A stretch of 64,000 nt of DNA from Clostridiales bacterium (GTDB lineage Bacteria; Bacillota; Clostridia; Saccharofermentanales; Saccharofermentanaceae). Under the pieces are notes generated by a model that saw nothing but the letters and a program-made list of their open reading frames with translations, was not told the origin of the DNA and ran no database searches. Positions 18,355-27,599 of this stretch are shown piece by piece. The stretch is taken from assembly GCA_017510605.1 (NCBI GenBank), contig JAFWMQ010000009.1:62001-126000 (forward strand), in the 5' to 3' direction. Positions within the stretch are counted from its first letter, which is position 1, and each line of letters begins with the position of its first letter. A program made the translations under genes and the position numbers.

Positions 18355-18614
18355 GACGGACCAAAACCATGAGTACACCAATTTGATCCGTCAAATTTGC
18401 CCGAAAAGCAACCCTAATCGCTGTTTACGACGGACCAAAACCATGAGTACTCCAATTTGATCCGTCGGTTTTGCCCAAAACGCAGCTCCTAACTCCGTTT
18501 TCGACGGACCAAAACTAAGATTATTCCGATTTAGTCCGTCATCTCAGCGATTTTGAAGCTGTATTTTCGAAAAACCTACGGATCAAAATCAAGAAAAATG
18601 CAATTTGGTCCGTC
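18355..18614. repeat. palindrome array B, four units, exact 74 bp period
   Basis: Four 38-bp imperfect palindromes start at 18355, 18429, 18503 and 18577 (period 74, 74, 74), separated by 36-bp spacers. Arms match array A (GACGGACCAAA / TTTGATCCGTC). Unit 3 has TTTAGTCCGTC instead, and unit 4 (TACGGATCAAA / TTTGGTCCGTC) and the spacer before it are inverted. The first two spacers and the left flank are mutually related, ending CTCCGTTTTC-like. It fills most of the gap upstream of proS. Confidence 0.92.
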
Positions 18615-18660
18615 GGGCACATAAGTATGATTATTTGTGACTGTTAATAGTTGCCATAAA

Positions 18661-18689
18661 TTGCAAAAAAAGGAACGCTCGTATATACT
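18661..18689 (+). promoter_or_regulatory. proS promoter
   Basis: TTGCAA (18661-18666) and TATACT (18684-18689) are spaced by 17 bp. The leader is only about 30 nt and ends in AAAGGGAG before ATG 18725. No T-box element is present. Confidence 0.75.
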
Positions 18690-18724
18690 TACCCCGTAAT
18701 AATAATAAATAAAGGGAGCTGGAT

Positions 18725-20419
18725 ATGAGAGTTTCTGAACTGTTTTTGGCTACACAACGAGAGATCCCCGCTGATGCTGAGATTCCTTCACACAGACTGA
18801 TGTTAAGAGCGGGCCTGATCCGCAAGATGGCATCCGGTGTTTATTCATTTATGCCCATGGGTTACCGCACATACCGTAAAGTTGAAGCGGTCATCAGGGA
18901 AGAGATGGACAAGGCAGGAGCCCAGGAGCTCATAATGCCGGCGCTTCTTCCTGCAGAGGCTTATCAGGGCTCCGGCAGATGGGAAAAGTTCGGTCCGGAG
19001 ATGTTCAGACTTACTGACAGAGGCGGAAGAAGCTTCTGCTTAGGCCCTACGCACGAAGAGCCTTTTACCGAAGCAGTAAGAGATTCTATCAGATCATATA
19101 AGCAGCTCCCCGTAACCCTTTATCAGATCCAGCATAAGTACAGAGACGAGAAGCGTCCGAGATTCGGTGTTATCAGGGCAAGAGAGTTCGTCATGAAAGA
19201 TGCATATTCCTTCGATGTTGACGAGGCAGGACTCGACGTTTCCTACAAGAAAATGTATGACGCTTACCGTGCGATTTTCGACAGACTCGGATTGGATTAC
19301 ACGATAGTTGATGCCGATTCCGGTGCGATGGGCGGTTCCGGATCACAGGAGTTCATGGTAAAGAGCGAAGTAGGTGAAGATGCGATCTGCTTCTGTGACG
19401 AGTGCGGTTACGCAGCTAACGAAGAAAAGGCAGGCTGGACTAGAGGCGCTGCTGATACGGCTGAAGAGCTTGCAATCGAGAAGATCCACACACCTGACGT
19501 TAAGACTATTGAAGAGCTCTGCGGTTATCTTAACTGCGGACCTGACGCTTTCGTTAAGACGATCCTCTATAACATTGACGGTAAGTTTGTTGCTGCAATG
19601 TGCAGAGGTGACCGTGACATCAATGAGACTAAGCTCGGCAACCTCTATGACGCAACTGAAATGGAACTTGCCGCATTTGCCGATGTTGAGATGATCACAG
19701 GCGCTAAGGTCGGTTTCGCTGGTCCTGTAGGACTTAAGCAGAAGATCGACATCGTTGTAGATCCTGAAGTTACAGGTATGAAGAACTTCGTTGTAGGCGC
19801 TTGCGAAAGTGACTATCACTTCAAGAATGTAAATATCGGAAGAGATTTTGAAGCAGACAAGATTGCTGACATCACTAATGCAAAGGCAGGCGATATCTGC
19901 CCCAAGTGCGGTAAGGGCAAGCTCGGAATGGCAAGAGGCGTTGAGGTCGGACATATCTTCAAGCTCGGCACCAAGTATTCCGATGCTCTTGGATGCATCT
20001 ATCTTGATAACAACGGCAAGGAACACAGCATGGTTATGGGATGCTACGGAATCGGTGTATCAAGAGTTCTTGCTGCGATTATTGAGCAATATCACGACGA
20101 TGACGGAATTATCTGGCCTGCTATCGTTGCTCCTTATAAGATCATAGTTGTTCCTACAAAGGCTAATGACGAAGAGATCATGGGTGTTGCAGAGAAGATC
20201 TACGATGAACTTACAGAAGCAGGATGCGAAGTCCTTATTGATGACAGGAATGAGCGTCCCGGTGTTAAGTTCAAGGATGCAGATCTTTTAGGCATACCGC
20301 TCCGTATCACGGTAGGAAGAAGAGCGGGCGAAGGTATCGTCGAAGTTAAGAGAAGAAACAGCAGCGAGGCTTCCGAGATCACGGTCGATGAAGCGGTTAA
20401 GCTTGCCAGGGAGATCTGA
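18725..20419 (+). CDS. proS: prolyl-tRNA synthetase
   Basis: 564 residues, the usual length of bacterial-type ProRS. It charges tRNA-Pro. Class II motifs are visible: the motif 2 region [21 protein letters not shown] split around [15 protein letters not shown], and motif 3 near [12 protein letters not shown]. An editing (INS) domain lies about residues 225-390, between motifs 2 and 3. The C-terminal anticodon-binding domain includes APYKIIVVP and [15 protein letters not shown] promoter and ribosome site precede it, and the next gene begins 2 bp after the stop, so the downstream secreted protein is probably co-transcribed. Confidence 0.97.
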   Translation: MRVSELFLATQREIPADAEIPSHRLMLRAGLIRKMASGVYSFMPMGYRTYRKVEAVIREEMDKAGAQELIMPALLPAEAYQGSGRWEKFGPEMFRLTDRGGRSFCLGPTHEEPFTEAVRDSIRSYKQLPVTLYQIQHKYRDEKRPRFGVIRAREFVMKDAYSFDVDEAGLDVSYKKMYDAYRAIFDRLGLDYTIVDADSGAMGGSGSQEFMVKSEVGEDAICFCDECGYAANEEKAGWTRGAADTAEELAIEKIHTPDVKTIEELCGYLNCGPDAFVKTILYNIDGKFVAAMCRGDRDINETKLGNLYDATEMELAAFADVEMITGAKVGFAGPVGLKQKIDIVVDPEVTGMKNFVVGACESDYHFKNVNIGRDFEADKIADITNAKAGDICPKCGKGKLGMARGVEVGHIFKLGTKYSDALGCIYLDNNGKEHSMVMGCYGIGVSRVLAAIIEQYHDDDGIIWPAIVAPYKIIVVPTKANDEEIMGVAEKIYDELTEAGCEVLIDDRNERPGVKFKDADLLGIPLRITVGRRAGEGIVEVKRRNSSEASEITVDEAVKLAREI

Positions 20420-20421
20420 AT

Positions 20422-21957
20422 TTGAGTGTCATGTTCAACATGATCCTGAGGTTAACAGCAGCATTTTTGTTAAGCGCCTCAGTCCTCGTTGAATCAATTC
20501 CGCTGGCGGGATTCCCGCCGATTATGTTCTCTCCCGCTCCGTTGGATGAGTCCGGCAATTTTGTAGCGGCTTCTTATGACGGTTATGACATTACTTTGGC
20601 AGATGGTGTTACTTTGAGCATCAGTCTTTCAGGAGACAGAGTTGTCTTCTATTCTGACGCAGAAAGAAGTTATGATATCGTTCTCTCGAAATGCAAGACG
20701 CAGAGAGTAGTCAGGAACTTCAACCGTGCAGGTGATGCGTTCGAGATCCAGCTTTCCGGGTTTATGAATGAAGGAGAGCTCTATTACCTGACAATAAAGT
20801 ATGAGGCGTTGGGACGCAGTATTTCCAATGGAAACAACATCATCTTTATGAGCGGCGGAAGCTTGTATTTCTGGAAGTCCGCTAATTACGAGAATAATGT
20901 TGAGACATGTGCCGAGCTGCTGACTGATTCGCAGTCCCTGAAGGAATGCCTGGAACCTCAAAACGATGTCGAGAGCGATGATCCTTTTATTATTGCTTTC
21001 TCGGATAAGCTCTGTGAAGGCGCTGAAGACGATTGGGAGAAGGTGTATCGTATCTATGATTACGTTTCCCATGAACTTGAATATGATGCGGTAGAATCCG
21101 ATGATGATTCCAAGGCTTATCAGGATGGAGCTATTGAAGTTATCAGGGACGGTAAAGGAATATGCGAAGGATTCGCAAATGTATTTGCCGCGCTCTGCAG
21201 AGCACAGGGTATTCCGGCCGTTATCGAATTCGGTATCGGTTTCAGTAATTATGATTACATGATGAATAAAGATCCGGACGATGTTCCTTATGCCGATCAT
21301 GCGTGGGCAGCGGTTTTCCTCGGCGGTAAGTGGCATTTCGTTGATCCGACTTATGATATGACAAAGTATTATTATGGCCCGGACAATGTAACTGCCACTG
21401 ATGATAAAACATTGTATTATCTTCTGCCGTTAGAGTCATTTTCGAACGATCACATGATCCAGGATGCAGATACAAGACACAGTATCCCGTCTTCAGGCAG
21501 TTGCGGGAAAAACGCGACATACACAATAACAAGAGACGGTGTATGCTGTATCTCCGGATCAGGAAATATAAGGATGCCTGATGGCGTAATCGGTTTTAAC
21601 AAGCTGGTTTTCGCTGATGACTGTACCATTACGACGATCGGGAAAAATTGCTTTTATGACTGCGACCTGATTACTACGGTAATCCTTCCGGATACGGTCA
21701 CGAGTATTGAAGAAAATGCTTTTGGAAGCTGTGAGGATCTGGAGTATGTTTATATCCCGAACGGATGCAGATATATTGGAAGACAGGCGTTTGATTATTG
21801 TGATGAACTGAGTTACGTATATATTCCCGATTCGGTCAAGATGATCGCGTCATGGGCATTTGACGACTGCCCGAGATTATATATATGTGTCTCTTCAAGA
21901 CAGGCCAGATTCGCAGACAGTTACGGGGTCAGGCCGATGTATATTGAGGTCAGATAA
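20422..21957 (+). CDS. secreted transglutaminase-like / LRR_5 surface protein
   Basis: 511 residues. An N-terminal signal-type helix (FNMILRLTAAFLLSASVLV) is followed by a beta-rich region. A transglutaminase/protease-like domain has a complete triad: C248 in GKGICEGFAN, H293 in DHAWAAVF and D308 in FVDPTYD. The C-terminal 150 residues form BspA-type leucine-rich repeats (LRR_5; e.g. VTSIEENAFGSCEDLEYVYIP). Such proteins act outside the cell in Firmicutes, but the substrate is unknown. TTG 20422 is used because AGGGAG (20408-20413) lies 8 nt upstream; ATG 20431 is an alternative. It follows proS directly, an odd pairing that probably reflects transcriptional convenience. Confidence 0.75.
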   Translation: MSVMFNMILRLTAAFLLSASVLVESIPLAGFPPIMFSPAPLDESGNFVAASYDGYDITLADGVTLSISLSGDRVVFYSDAERSYDIVLSKCKTQRVVRNFNRAGDAFEIQLSGFMNEGELYYLTIKYEALGRSISNGNNIIFMSGGSLYFWKSANYENNVETCAELLTDSQSLKECLEPQNDVESDDPFIIAFSDKLCEGAEDDWEKVYRIYDYVSHELEYDAVESDDDSKAYQDGAIEVIRDGKGICEGFANVFAALCRAQGIPAVIEFGIGFSNYDYMMNKDPDDVPYADHAWAAVFLGGKWHFVDPTYDMTKYYYGPDNVTATDDKTLYYLLPLESFSNDHMIQDADTRHSIPSSGSCGKNATYTITRDGVCCISGSGNIRMPDGVIGFNKLVFADDCTITTIGKNCFYDCDLITTVILPDTVTSIEENAFGSCEDLEYVYIPNGCRYIGRQAFDYCDELSYVYIPDSVKMIASWAFDDCPRLYICVSSRQARFADSYGVRPMYIEVR

Positions 21958-22004
21958 AGCCCTTTATCATCAGTTTCTGACAGATAGGGTAAGCGGAGTG
22001 TTTT

Positions 22005-22706
22005 ATGGCATATATTGAATTCAAAGATGTTAAGAAAATCTATAAGACTGGCTCTGTCAATGTCACGGCACTTGACGGCTGTGATTTCTTTATTGAGAAA
22101 GGGGAACTTTGCGTTATCGTCGGACAATCAGGTGCCGGTAAAACGACGCTCCTTAATATTCTCGGAGGAATGGACAGACTTACTTCAGGCAAAGTATATC
22201 TTGACGGAAAAGAGATATCGCTTCTTGGAGCAAATGAACTCGCTTTGTTCAGAAGACAGAGCGTCGGCTTCGTTTTTCAGTTCTATAATCTTATTCCGAA
22301 CCTCACCGCTTACGAGAATGTTGAGATGGCGGCGCAGCTCGTAAAAGATCCGATCGACTGTGATCTTCTTATGAATGAAGTCGGTCTGTCTGAGCGTAAA
22401 AACAACTTCCCGGCACAGCTTTCCGGCGGTGAGCAGCAGAGAGTCGCAATAGCAAGGGCGATCGCAAAGAATCCCAAGCTCCTGCTCTGCGATGAGCCTA
22501 CCGGTGCTTTGGATTATCAGACAGGAAAAGCAATATTAAAACTCCTTCAGTCATTAAGTACTGAGAAGGGCATGACCGTGGTAATTATTACGCATAACTC
22601 GGCCCTTACAGCTATGGCTGACAGAGTCATCAAGGTAAAGAACGGAAAGATCACCAGCAACGTTGTAAACGAGAATCCCGTAAATATAGACAAGATCGAA
22701 TGGTAA
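22005..22706 (+). CDS. ABC transporter ATP-binding protein, LolD/MacB type
   Basis: 233 residues with the full nucleotide-binding set: Walker [11 protein letters not shown]-loop VFQFYNL, signature [14 protein letters not shown], Walker [13 protein letters not shown] and H-loop THN. The EPTGALD form and small size place it in the MacB/LolD/FtsE-like group that pairs with FtsX-type permeases. Its stop overlaps the start of the permease gene by 7 bp, so the two form one transporter. These systems usually drive mechanotransmission, export or peptide resistance rather than import. Confidence 0.93.
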   Translation: MAYIEFKDVKKIYKTGSVNVTALDGCDFFIEKGELCVIVGQSGAGKTTLLNILGGMDRLTSGKVYLDGKEISLLGANELALFRRQSVGFVFQFYNLIPNLTAYENVEMAAQLVKDPIDCDLLMNEVGLSERKNNFPAQLSGGEQQRVAIARAIAKNPKLLLCDEPTGALDYQTGKAILKLLQSLSTEKGMTVVIITHNSALTAMADRVIKVKNGKITSNVVNENPVNIDKIEW

Positions 22707-25700
22707 AGAGCTCTTACATAAAGACAGTCTTAAGATCAATAAAGATGACACTGCCAAGGTTTATCGCAATTTTCGCGATAATCACATTGGGAGTGGGATT
22801 TTTCGCCGGTCTCAAAGTAACAACTCCTTCATTTGTTTATACTGCCGACAGATACACCAAAGAACTTAAGATGTTTGACTTCAAACTTCTGTCGACAATA
22901 GGTTTTTCCGACGATGACATCATGGAATTATCCAAGCGTACAAATGCCGTTGTTGAAGGCTCTTATTCTGCAGATTGCTCTGCGGTAATGGGAAATAATC
23001 TGAATTCTGATACAGTCCGTTTTATATCCATAACCGGAAACCTGAACCTGTTAAGTCTCGAATCCGGAAGACTTCCCCAGAAAGACGACGAAGTTGTTAT
23101 TGACGCTTACAAGTTCCCGGAGATCGAACCAGGAACAAAACTTGTCATATCAGATGAGACTTCCGATAAATCTATGGAAATGTTCAAGTACAGAGAATAT
23201 ACAATCGTCGGAACCGCGAGATCACCGTTATATTTAAACTTCCAAAGGGGCACTACAGACGAAGGTTCCGGAAGCATTTCATACTATGTCTGCGCACTCC
23301 CCGGCGCATTTGATTCAGAGTATTATACCGAGGCATATCTTTATGCGGATACCGGATTATATATCTACTCCGATGAGTATAAAGACTGGGCGGCTAAAGC
23401 AGAGAAACAGTACAAGGTTGCACTGAAGAGCGTTATCAACGAACGGTTTGACGATTTATTGATGGAAGAGTACGACAAGCTCTACGAAGGCGTTGACGAA
23501 TTCAATGACGGCATCAATGATGGCAGAAAAGAATTGGAAGACGCCCGGAAAAAACTTGATGATGCGAAGAAGAAACTTGAAGATGCCCAGGCTGAACTTG
23601 ATGAGAAACAGGCTGAACTTGATAAAGCAAAGGCTACCCTTGATGATTCCTATCAGCAGCTTTGTGATTACGGATATGAACTGTATACGACCAAAGCTGC
23701 ACTTGATGCCGCCCAGCAGCGCGCGGAGAGCTCGAAAGAAGAACTGGACAGCATGAAGGAAGATATCGATTCACTTTCCAGCGAGATCATAAGCGGACGT
23801 TCTGAACTCAATTCCGACAGGGCCAGAGTGTCTTCCAGAAAGTCAGCTCTTGAATACTCGATATCTATTTATAAGTCTTCAATAGAATCCCTTAATGCCG
23901 GTATAGAGTCCAATAAGGAAAGACTTGAGCAGGCGGCAACGGATTGGGGAAAGCAGCTTATCGAGAACCAGATAGCTTATCAGGAAGATTCTATTGCAAA
24001 TTACCGGCGACTGATCGCAGAAGCCGAAGAAGAACTCGAAGACTTAGATGATCTTGCTTCCGGTTTTGACAGCAGGGAAAGAGCCCTGGAGGATAAACAG
24101 ACTGTTTATAACGAGAAGATCGCTGAATATAACGAGATCTATCAGAGTTATATGTCTGACAAGATCGAATATGAGATGGGTATTAGCGGTTATGAGAGTT
24201 CCAAGGCCCAGTATGACAGCGCATATGCTCAGTATTGTGACGGTCTTGGCCAGTACAACGACGGAGTTGAGCAGATCGAAGAAGCGCAGGAACAGATAGA
24301 TGACGGCTGGAAAGAATACTATGACGGCATCTATGAGTATTGGAAGGGATACGCCGAATTCTCATCTACGGCCCAGAATGTTTTCAGAACAAATCTCGAG
24401 TATGGATATGATGTCCTTTCAGACGTTGATGATCCTGAGACATATATCCTCGGAAGAGATAAGAATACAGGTTATGTATGTTTCGATAATGATTCGCAGA
24501 TAGTTGACGGTATATCGACGGTATTCCCGGTATTCTTTTTCGCGATCGCGGCATTAGTATGCTCGACAACCATGAGCAGAATGGTAAGCGACGAGAGGGG
24601 CATTATCGGAACTATGAGAGCACTCGGTTATTCGGACTTTTCGATCGTGATGAAGTATGTCATCTATGCAGGCTCCGCTTCAGTGCTCGGGTGCGTTCTG
24701 GGATTCCTCGGAGGAACCAAACTCTTCCCGTCTGTTATTTGGGAAGTTTACAAGATGATGTATGGATTCACCCGGATTTCATTCAAGAGCAGCGTTCCGT
24801 TATTCATACTGGTCCTTATCGTTTCGCTTATATGCACTGTCGGCGTTACGGCAGCAACTTCCATCTCTGCACTCAAGGGCATGCCTGCCGAGCTCATAAG
24901 ACCCAAAGCACCTCTCCCGGGCAAGCGTATCCTTCTGGAATATGCCGGCTTCATCTGGGAGAGATTAAAATTCCTTCACAAAGTGTCCTTGCGTAACGTT
25001 TTCCGCTTCAAGAAGAGAATGTGGATGATGATCGTCGGCATTGCGGGATGCACTTCGCTGCTTCTTACAGCATTCGGCCTCTATGACTCGATCTGCAATG
25101 TCGTAAACGTCCAATATGACAACATCATGAAATACGACGTCAGCATAATGTTCGATGATAAATACAGGCAGTATGAGATTGAAGAGGCTGTCATAAGGGC
25201 CGGCAAGGAAGCGGGTGTAAATTATGAATACGCAATTGTTAAGAGCGATTCTGCAAAAAATAACGGCTCAAACTACGTAAGGGATGTGGGACTTTTCATA
25301 TCTGATGATCCGAATATTGATAAGATCTTCGGCCTCATGGATGTTAAGAAAGGTGAGACACTTACGTGGCCTGCTGACGGCGAAGTTGCCATCTCGCAAC
25401 TTCTTGCAGAGAAGAATAAAGTAAAAGCCGGAGATAATATTACATTGTTGTACGGGGATGATGAGCATGAGGTAACTGTCAAAGTCGGTGCTGTCTTCAC
25501 GAATTACACTTACCATTATGTCCTCATGACTCCTGCAACATACAGAGAACTTTTCGGGAAACCCTATACACCTGAAACCCTCCTTATCGCGACTGAAAAC
25601 AAGACCCGCGAGGAAGGATACAAGTTCGCGTCATACCTGTCAGATAACTACGATCTTAAGACCTGGTCGGTCACATCGGATTCCAGAGAAAGTTTCTCGA

Positions 25701-26116
25701 ATACCATGGAACGCTTGAATTATGTCATAGTCCTGGTCATCTGCTGTGCTGCAGCCCTTGCGTTCATTGTGCTCTTTAATCTTAACAACATAAACATAAC
25801 CGAACGAATAAGAGAGATAGCAACTCTTAAAGTCATGGGTTTTAACCGCACTGAGACCGGTGCCTATGTAACCCGTGAAAACATAATGCTCGTCCTTATG
25901 GGTTTCGTGGTCGGAATACCTTTGGGCTTTTTCCTCCACAGATTCGTAATGAGTCAGATCGCGATGGATATAGTCACTTATGACGTAAGGATCGCGCCGC
26001 TCAGCTATTTGTTCTCGCTTGCTTTTGTAATCCTGTTCTCCACGATCGTTAACCTGATAATGCGCGCCAAGATCGAGAAGATCGATATGGCTGAGTCACT
26101 TAAGAGCGCAGAGTGA
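22700..26116 (+). CDS. FtsX-family ABC permease with 300-residue coiled coil
   Basis: 1138 residues. One N-terminal membrane helix (about 18-40) leads into an extracytoplasmic domain, then a very long Glu/Lys/Asp-rich coiled coil at about residues 258-558. The first FtsX three-helix module follows near 603-720, then a second periplasmic-type domain and the second FtsX module near 995-1130 (NITERIREIATLKVMGF). Two FtsX modules plus a large external domain match the fused permeases of Gram-positive MacB/BceB-like systems. The coiled coil could span the wall or regulate a hydrolase, as FtsX does, but no partner is visible. It is coupled to the ATPase gene by overlap. No ordinary terminator follows; arrays C and D occupy the 3' gap. 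Confidence 0.85.
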   Translation: MVKSSYIKTVLRSIKMTLPRFIAIFAIITLGVGFFAGLKVTTPSFVYTADRYTKELKMFDFKLLSTIGFSDDDIMELSKRTNAVVEGSYSADCSAVMGNNLNSDTVRFISITGNLNLLSLESGRLPQKDDEVVIDAYKFPEIEPGTKLVISDETSDKSMEMFKYREYTIVGTARSPLYLNFQRGTTDEGSGSISYYVCALPGAFDSEYYTEAYLYADTGLYIYSDEYKDWAAKAEKQYKVALKSVINERFDDLLMEEYDKLYEGVDEFNDGINDGRKELEDARKKLDDAKKKLEDAQAELDEKQAELDKAKATLDDSYQQLCDYGYELYTTKAALDAAQQRAESSKEELDSMKEDIDSLSSEIISGRSELNSDRARVSSRKSALEYSISIYKSSIESLNAGIESNKERLEQAATDWGKQLIENQIAYQEDSIANYRRLIAEAEEELEDLDDLASGFDSRERALEDKQTVYNEKIAEYNEIYQSYMSDKIEYEMGISGYESSKAQYDSAYAQYCDGLGQYNDGVEQIEEAQEQIDDGWKEYYDGIYEYWKGYAEFSSTAQNVFRTNLEYGYDVLSDVDDPETYILGRDKNTGYVCFDNDSQIVDGISTVFPVFFFAIAALVCSTTMSRMVSDERGIIGTMRALGYSDFSIVMKYVIYAGSASVLGCVLGFLGGTKLFPSVIWEVYKMMYGFTRISFKSSVPLFILVLIVSLICTVGVTAATSISALKGMPAELIRPKAPLPGKRILLEYAGFIWERLKFLHKVSLRNVFRFKKRMWMMIVGIAGCTSLLLTAFGLYDSICNVVNVQYDNIMKYDVSIMFDDKYRQYEIEEAVIRAGKEAGVNYEYAIVKSDSAKNNGSNYVRDVGLFISDDPNIDKIFGLMDVKKGETLTWPADGEVAISQLLAEKNKVKAGDNITLLYGDDEHEVTVKVGAVFTNYTYHYVLMTPATYRELFGKPYTPETLLIATENKTREEGYKFASYLSDNYDLKTWSVTSDSRESFSNTMERLNYVIVLVICCAAALAFIVLFNLNNINITERIREIATLKVMGFNRTETGAYVTRENIMLVLMGFVVGIPLGFFLHRFVMSQIAMDIVTYDVRIAPLSYLFSLAFVILFSTIVNLIMRAKIEKIDMAESLKSAE

Positions 26117-26164
26117 TCTTGGGGTACGGGTTGCCTGGATTGAGCGGGTTGCCTAGATGGAGAT

Positions 26165-26419
26165 TACCGACTTTTTTTCAATTTTCTATTTTCGTCGGTA
26201 TGGTTTTCGATAATTCTGGTCTGTTTTTGCTTGGAATTGCCGACGATTTTTCATTTTTCGATTTTCGACGGTATGTTTTTCGATAATTCCGGTCTAGTCT
26301 TGATCAGAAATACCGACGTTTTTATATTTTTAAATTTTCGACGGTATTTTCAGGCTTTTCATGACGGTTTTATTGACCTTTCATACCGACCATTTTTCGA
26401 TTTCCAAAAATCGACGGTA
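26165..26419. repeat. palindrome array C, four units, exact 73 bp period
   Basis: Four 36-bp units start at 26165, 26238, 26311 and 26384 (73, 73, 73). Unit 1 has perfect arms TACCGAC / GTCGGTA; the others read (T)ACCGACG or GCCGACG at the left and CGACGGTA at the right. Interiors are T-rich and variable. Spacers are 37 bp; the first two are clearly related (TTTTCGATAATTC). The array lies in the gap between two convergent genes. Confidence 0.9.
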
Positions 26420-26428
26420 ATGTCCATC

Positions 26429-26615
26429 TTACCCTTTAAAACCCTGTTTTTGATAGTTCAGTGGGTATGGTTGAGGTTTTGCCGGATTCTTTTATTTCGC
26501 GGTTACCCACTAACCTAAGCTTTTTGCATGTTTAATGGGTATTCTCTGAAATTATCATTCTGCAATCGATTTTTCATACCCACTGAAAGTCGAAAAAACA
26601 ATTACAGGTGGGTAT
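26429..26615. repeat. palindrome array D, three units, 73-74 bp period
   Basis: Units of 40 bp lie at 26429-26468, 26503-26542 and 26576-26615 with arms ATACCCACT / AGTGGGTAT; the left arm of the first and the right arm of the second are degenerate. Period is 74 then 73. It begins 10 bp after array C ends, carries a different arm sequence and runs up to the 3' end of the AraC gene. Confidence 0.8.
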
Positions 26616-26631
26616 TTCTGTCAGACAGCCG

Positions 26632-27384
26632 TTATTCTTCGCTGTCTCCCATCCAGCTCTGGTGATAATTCTTGCGGCGGTACTCTTCGGGGGTCATGCC
26701 GGTGGATTTCTTGAAGACCTGGATGAAGTGTGACTGCGATGAGAAACCGAGATAATTGGCGATCGTGAGCGAAGACTCATCGAGATGCCTTAACATATTG
26801 CAGGCGACATTGATCTTCTGGTCTCTTATATAGTGGCTTAAAGTAATGCCCATTTCCTGTTTGAAGAGTTTTGAAAGGTAGCTTGAATTAAGGGAAAGCG
26901 AGTCGGCAATCGATTCGACTGTGAGGTTTTCCTGAATGTGTGATCTTATATAATCGATAGCTACGACAATGTGGCGTGATACTACGCGGTTCTTGGACAG
27001 ATCGCTCATCTTGCGGCAGTAAGAGCGCAGCATGTCGTTCTGGACAGCGTAGACCTCGTCTATGGAGCCGGCAATATCGATAAGTCCGATATAGATATCG
27101 CTTAAATTGTAAGCAACTGAGATCTCAAGACCTGCTTCGATGCAGAAGCGGCTGACAAGTGCGGTGAGAATAACCGTGTGGTATTTGACGTTGCGGATCT
27201 TGTCGGAACTTAAGACACCCAAAGACTGGGTGGAGCCGATCGTTTTGAGAGCTTCTTCAAGTCTGGCCATATTGCCGCTTGCAACAAGCTCGTAGAAACC
27301 GATCTCGTGATTATAAGCCTCCTGACGGTTACCTGATTCGCCTTCATCCATAAGCCTTTTGGCAAGTTCTTTTTCAATATTCAT
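26632..27384 (-). CDS. AraC-family transcriptional regulator
   Basis: 250 residues. The C-terminal 100 residues form the twin helix-turn-helix AraC domain (IADSLSLNSSYLSKLFKQE, then IANYLGFSSQSHFIQVFKK, ending GMTPEEYRRK). The N-terminal 150 residues are a helical sensor-like domain, not a cupin, as seen in YesN-like regulators of carbohydrate and stress genes. The start codon has only a weak AAGGG ribosome site within a repeated GGGTATTTAAGGGTAT-like leader. It is divergent from the acetyltransferase gene, which it may control; effector and targets are unknown. Confidence 0.88.
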   Translation of the reverse strand: MNIEKELAKRLMDEGESGNRQEAYNHEIGFYELVASGNMARLEEALKTIGSTQSLGVLSSDKIRNVKYHTVILTALVSRFCIEAGLEISVAYNLSDIYIGLIDIAGSIDEVYAVQNDMLRSYCRKMSDLSKNRVVSRHIVVAIDYIRSHIQENLTVESIADSLSLNSSYLSKLFKQEMGITLSHYIRDQKINVACNMLRHLDESSLTIANYLGFSSQSHFIQVFKKSTGMTPEEYRRKNYHQSWMGDSEE

Positions 27385-27536
27385 AAACGATACCCTTAAA
27401 TACCCATATACAAAAAATGCTACATGTATAACAAAAATTTTATATTTAAATTCCTTATGTGTAAAGCATACTTTCGAAATAGGTTTCTGAAATTATTACA
27501 AACTAATAGAATAGGGCGTTTGGACGCAAAATCTTA

Positions 27537-27565
27537 TTGAGTTATTGCCCGAAAAGTAATAAAAT
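27537..27565 (+). promoter_or_regulatory. promoter of acetyltransferase operon
   Basis: TTGAGT (27537-27542) and TAAAAT (27560-27565) are spaced by 17 bp. Transcription from about 27572 supports ATG 27600 and excludes the upstream in-frame start at 27537. Confidence 0.65.
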
Positions 27566-27599
27566 TTTTACGATAGAAAAAATGGAGGGGTGTGCATTT

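Noticed and set aside
18621..18724. T-box in front of proS
   Set aside because: The leader is only about 30 nt after a good promoter and has no T-box sequence or terminator.
26231..26518. 95-residue plus-strand ORF over arrays C and D
   Set aside because: It is made only of repeat sequence, has no ribosome site and no protein-like composition.
9716..26615. CRISPR arrays
   Set aside because: Spacing is regular, but the repeated units are palindromes with variable interiors, spacers are related to each other, arms differ between arrays and no cas gene is present.
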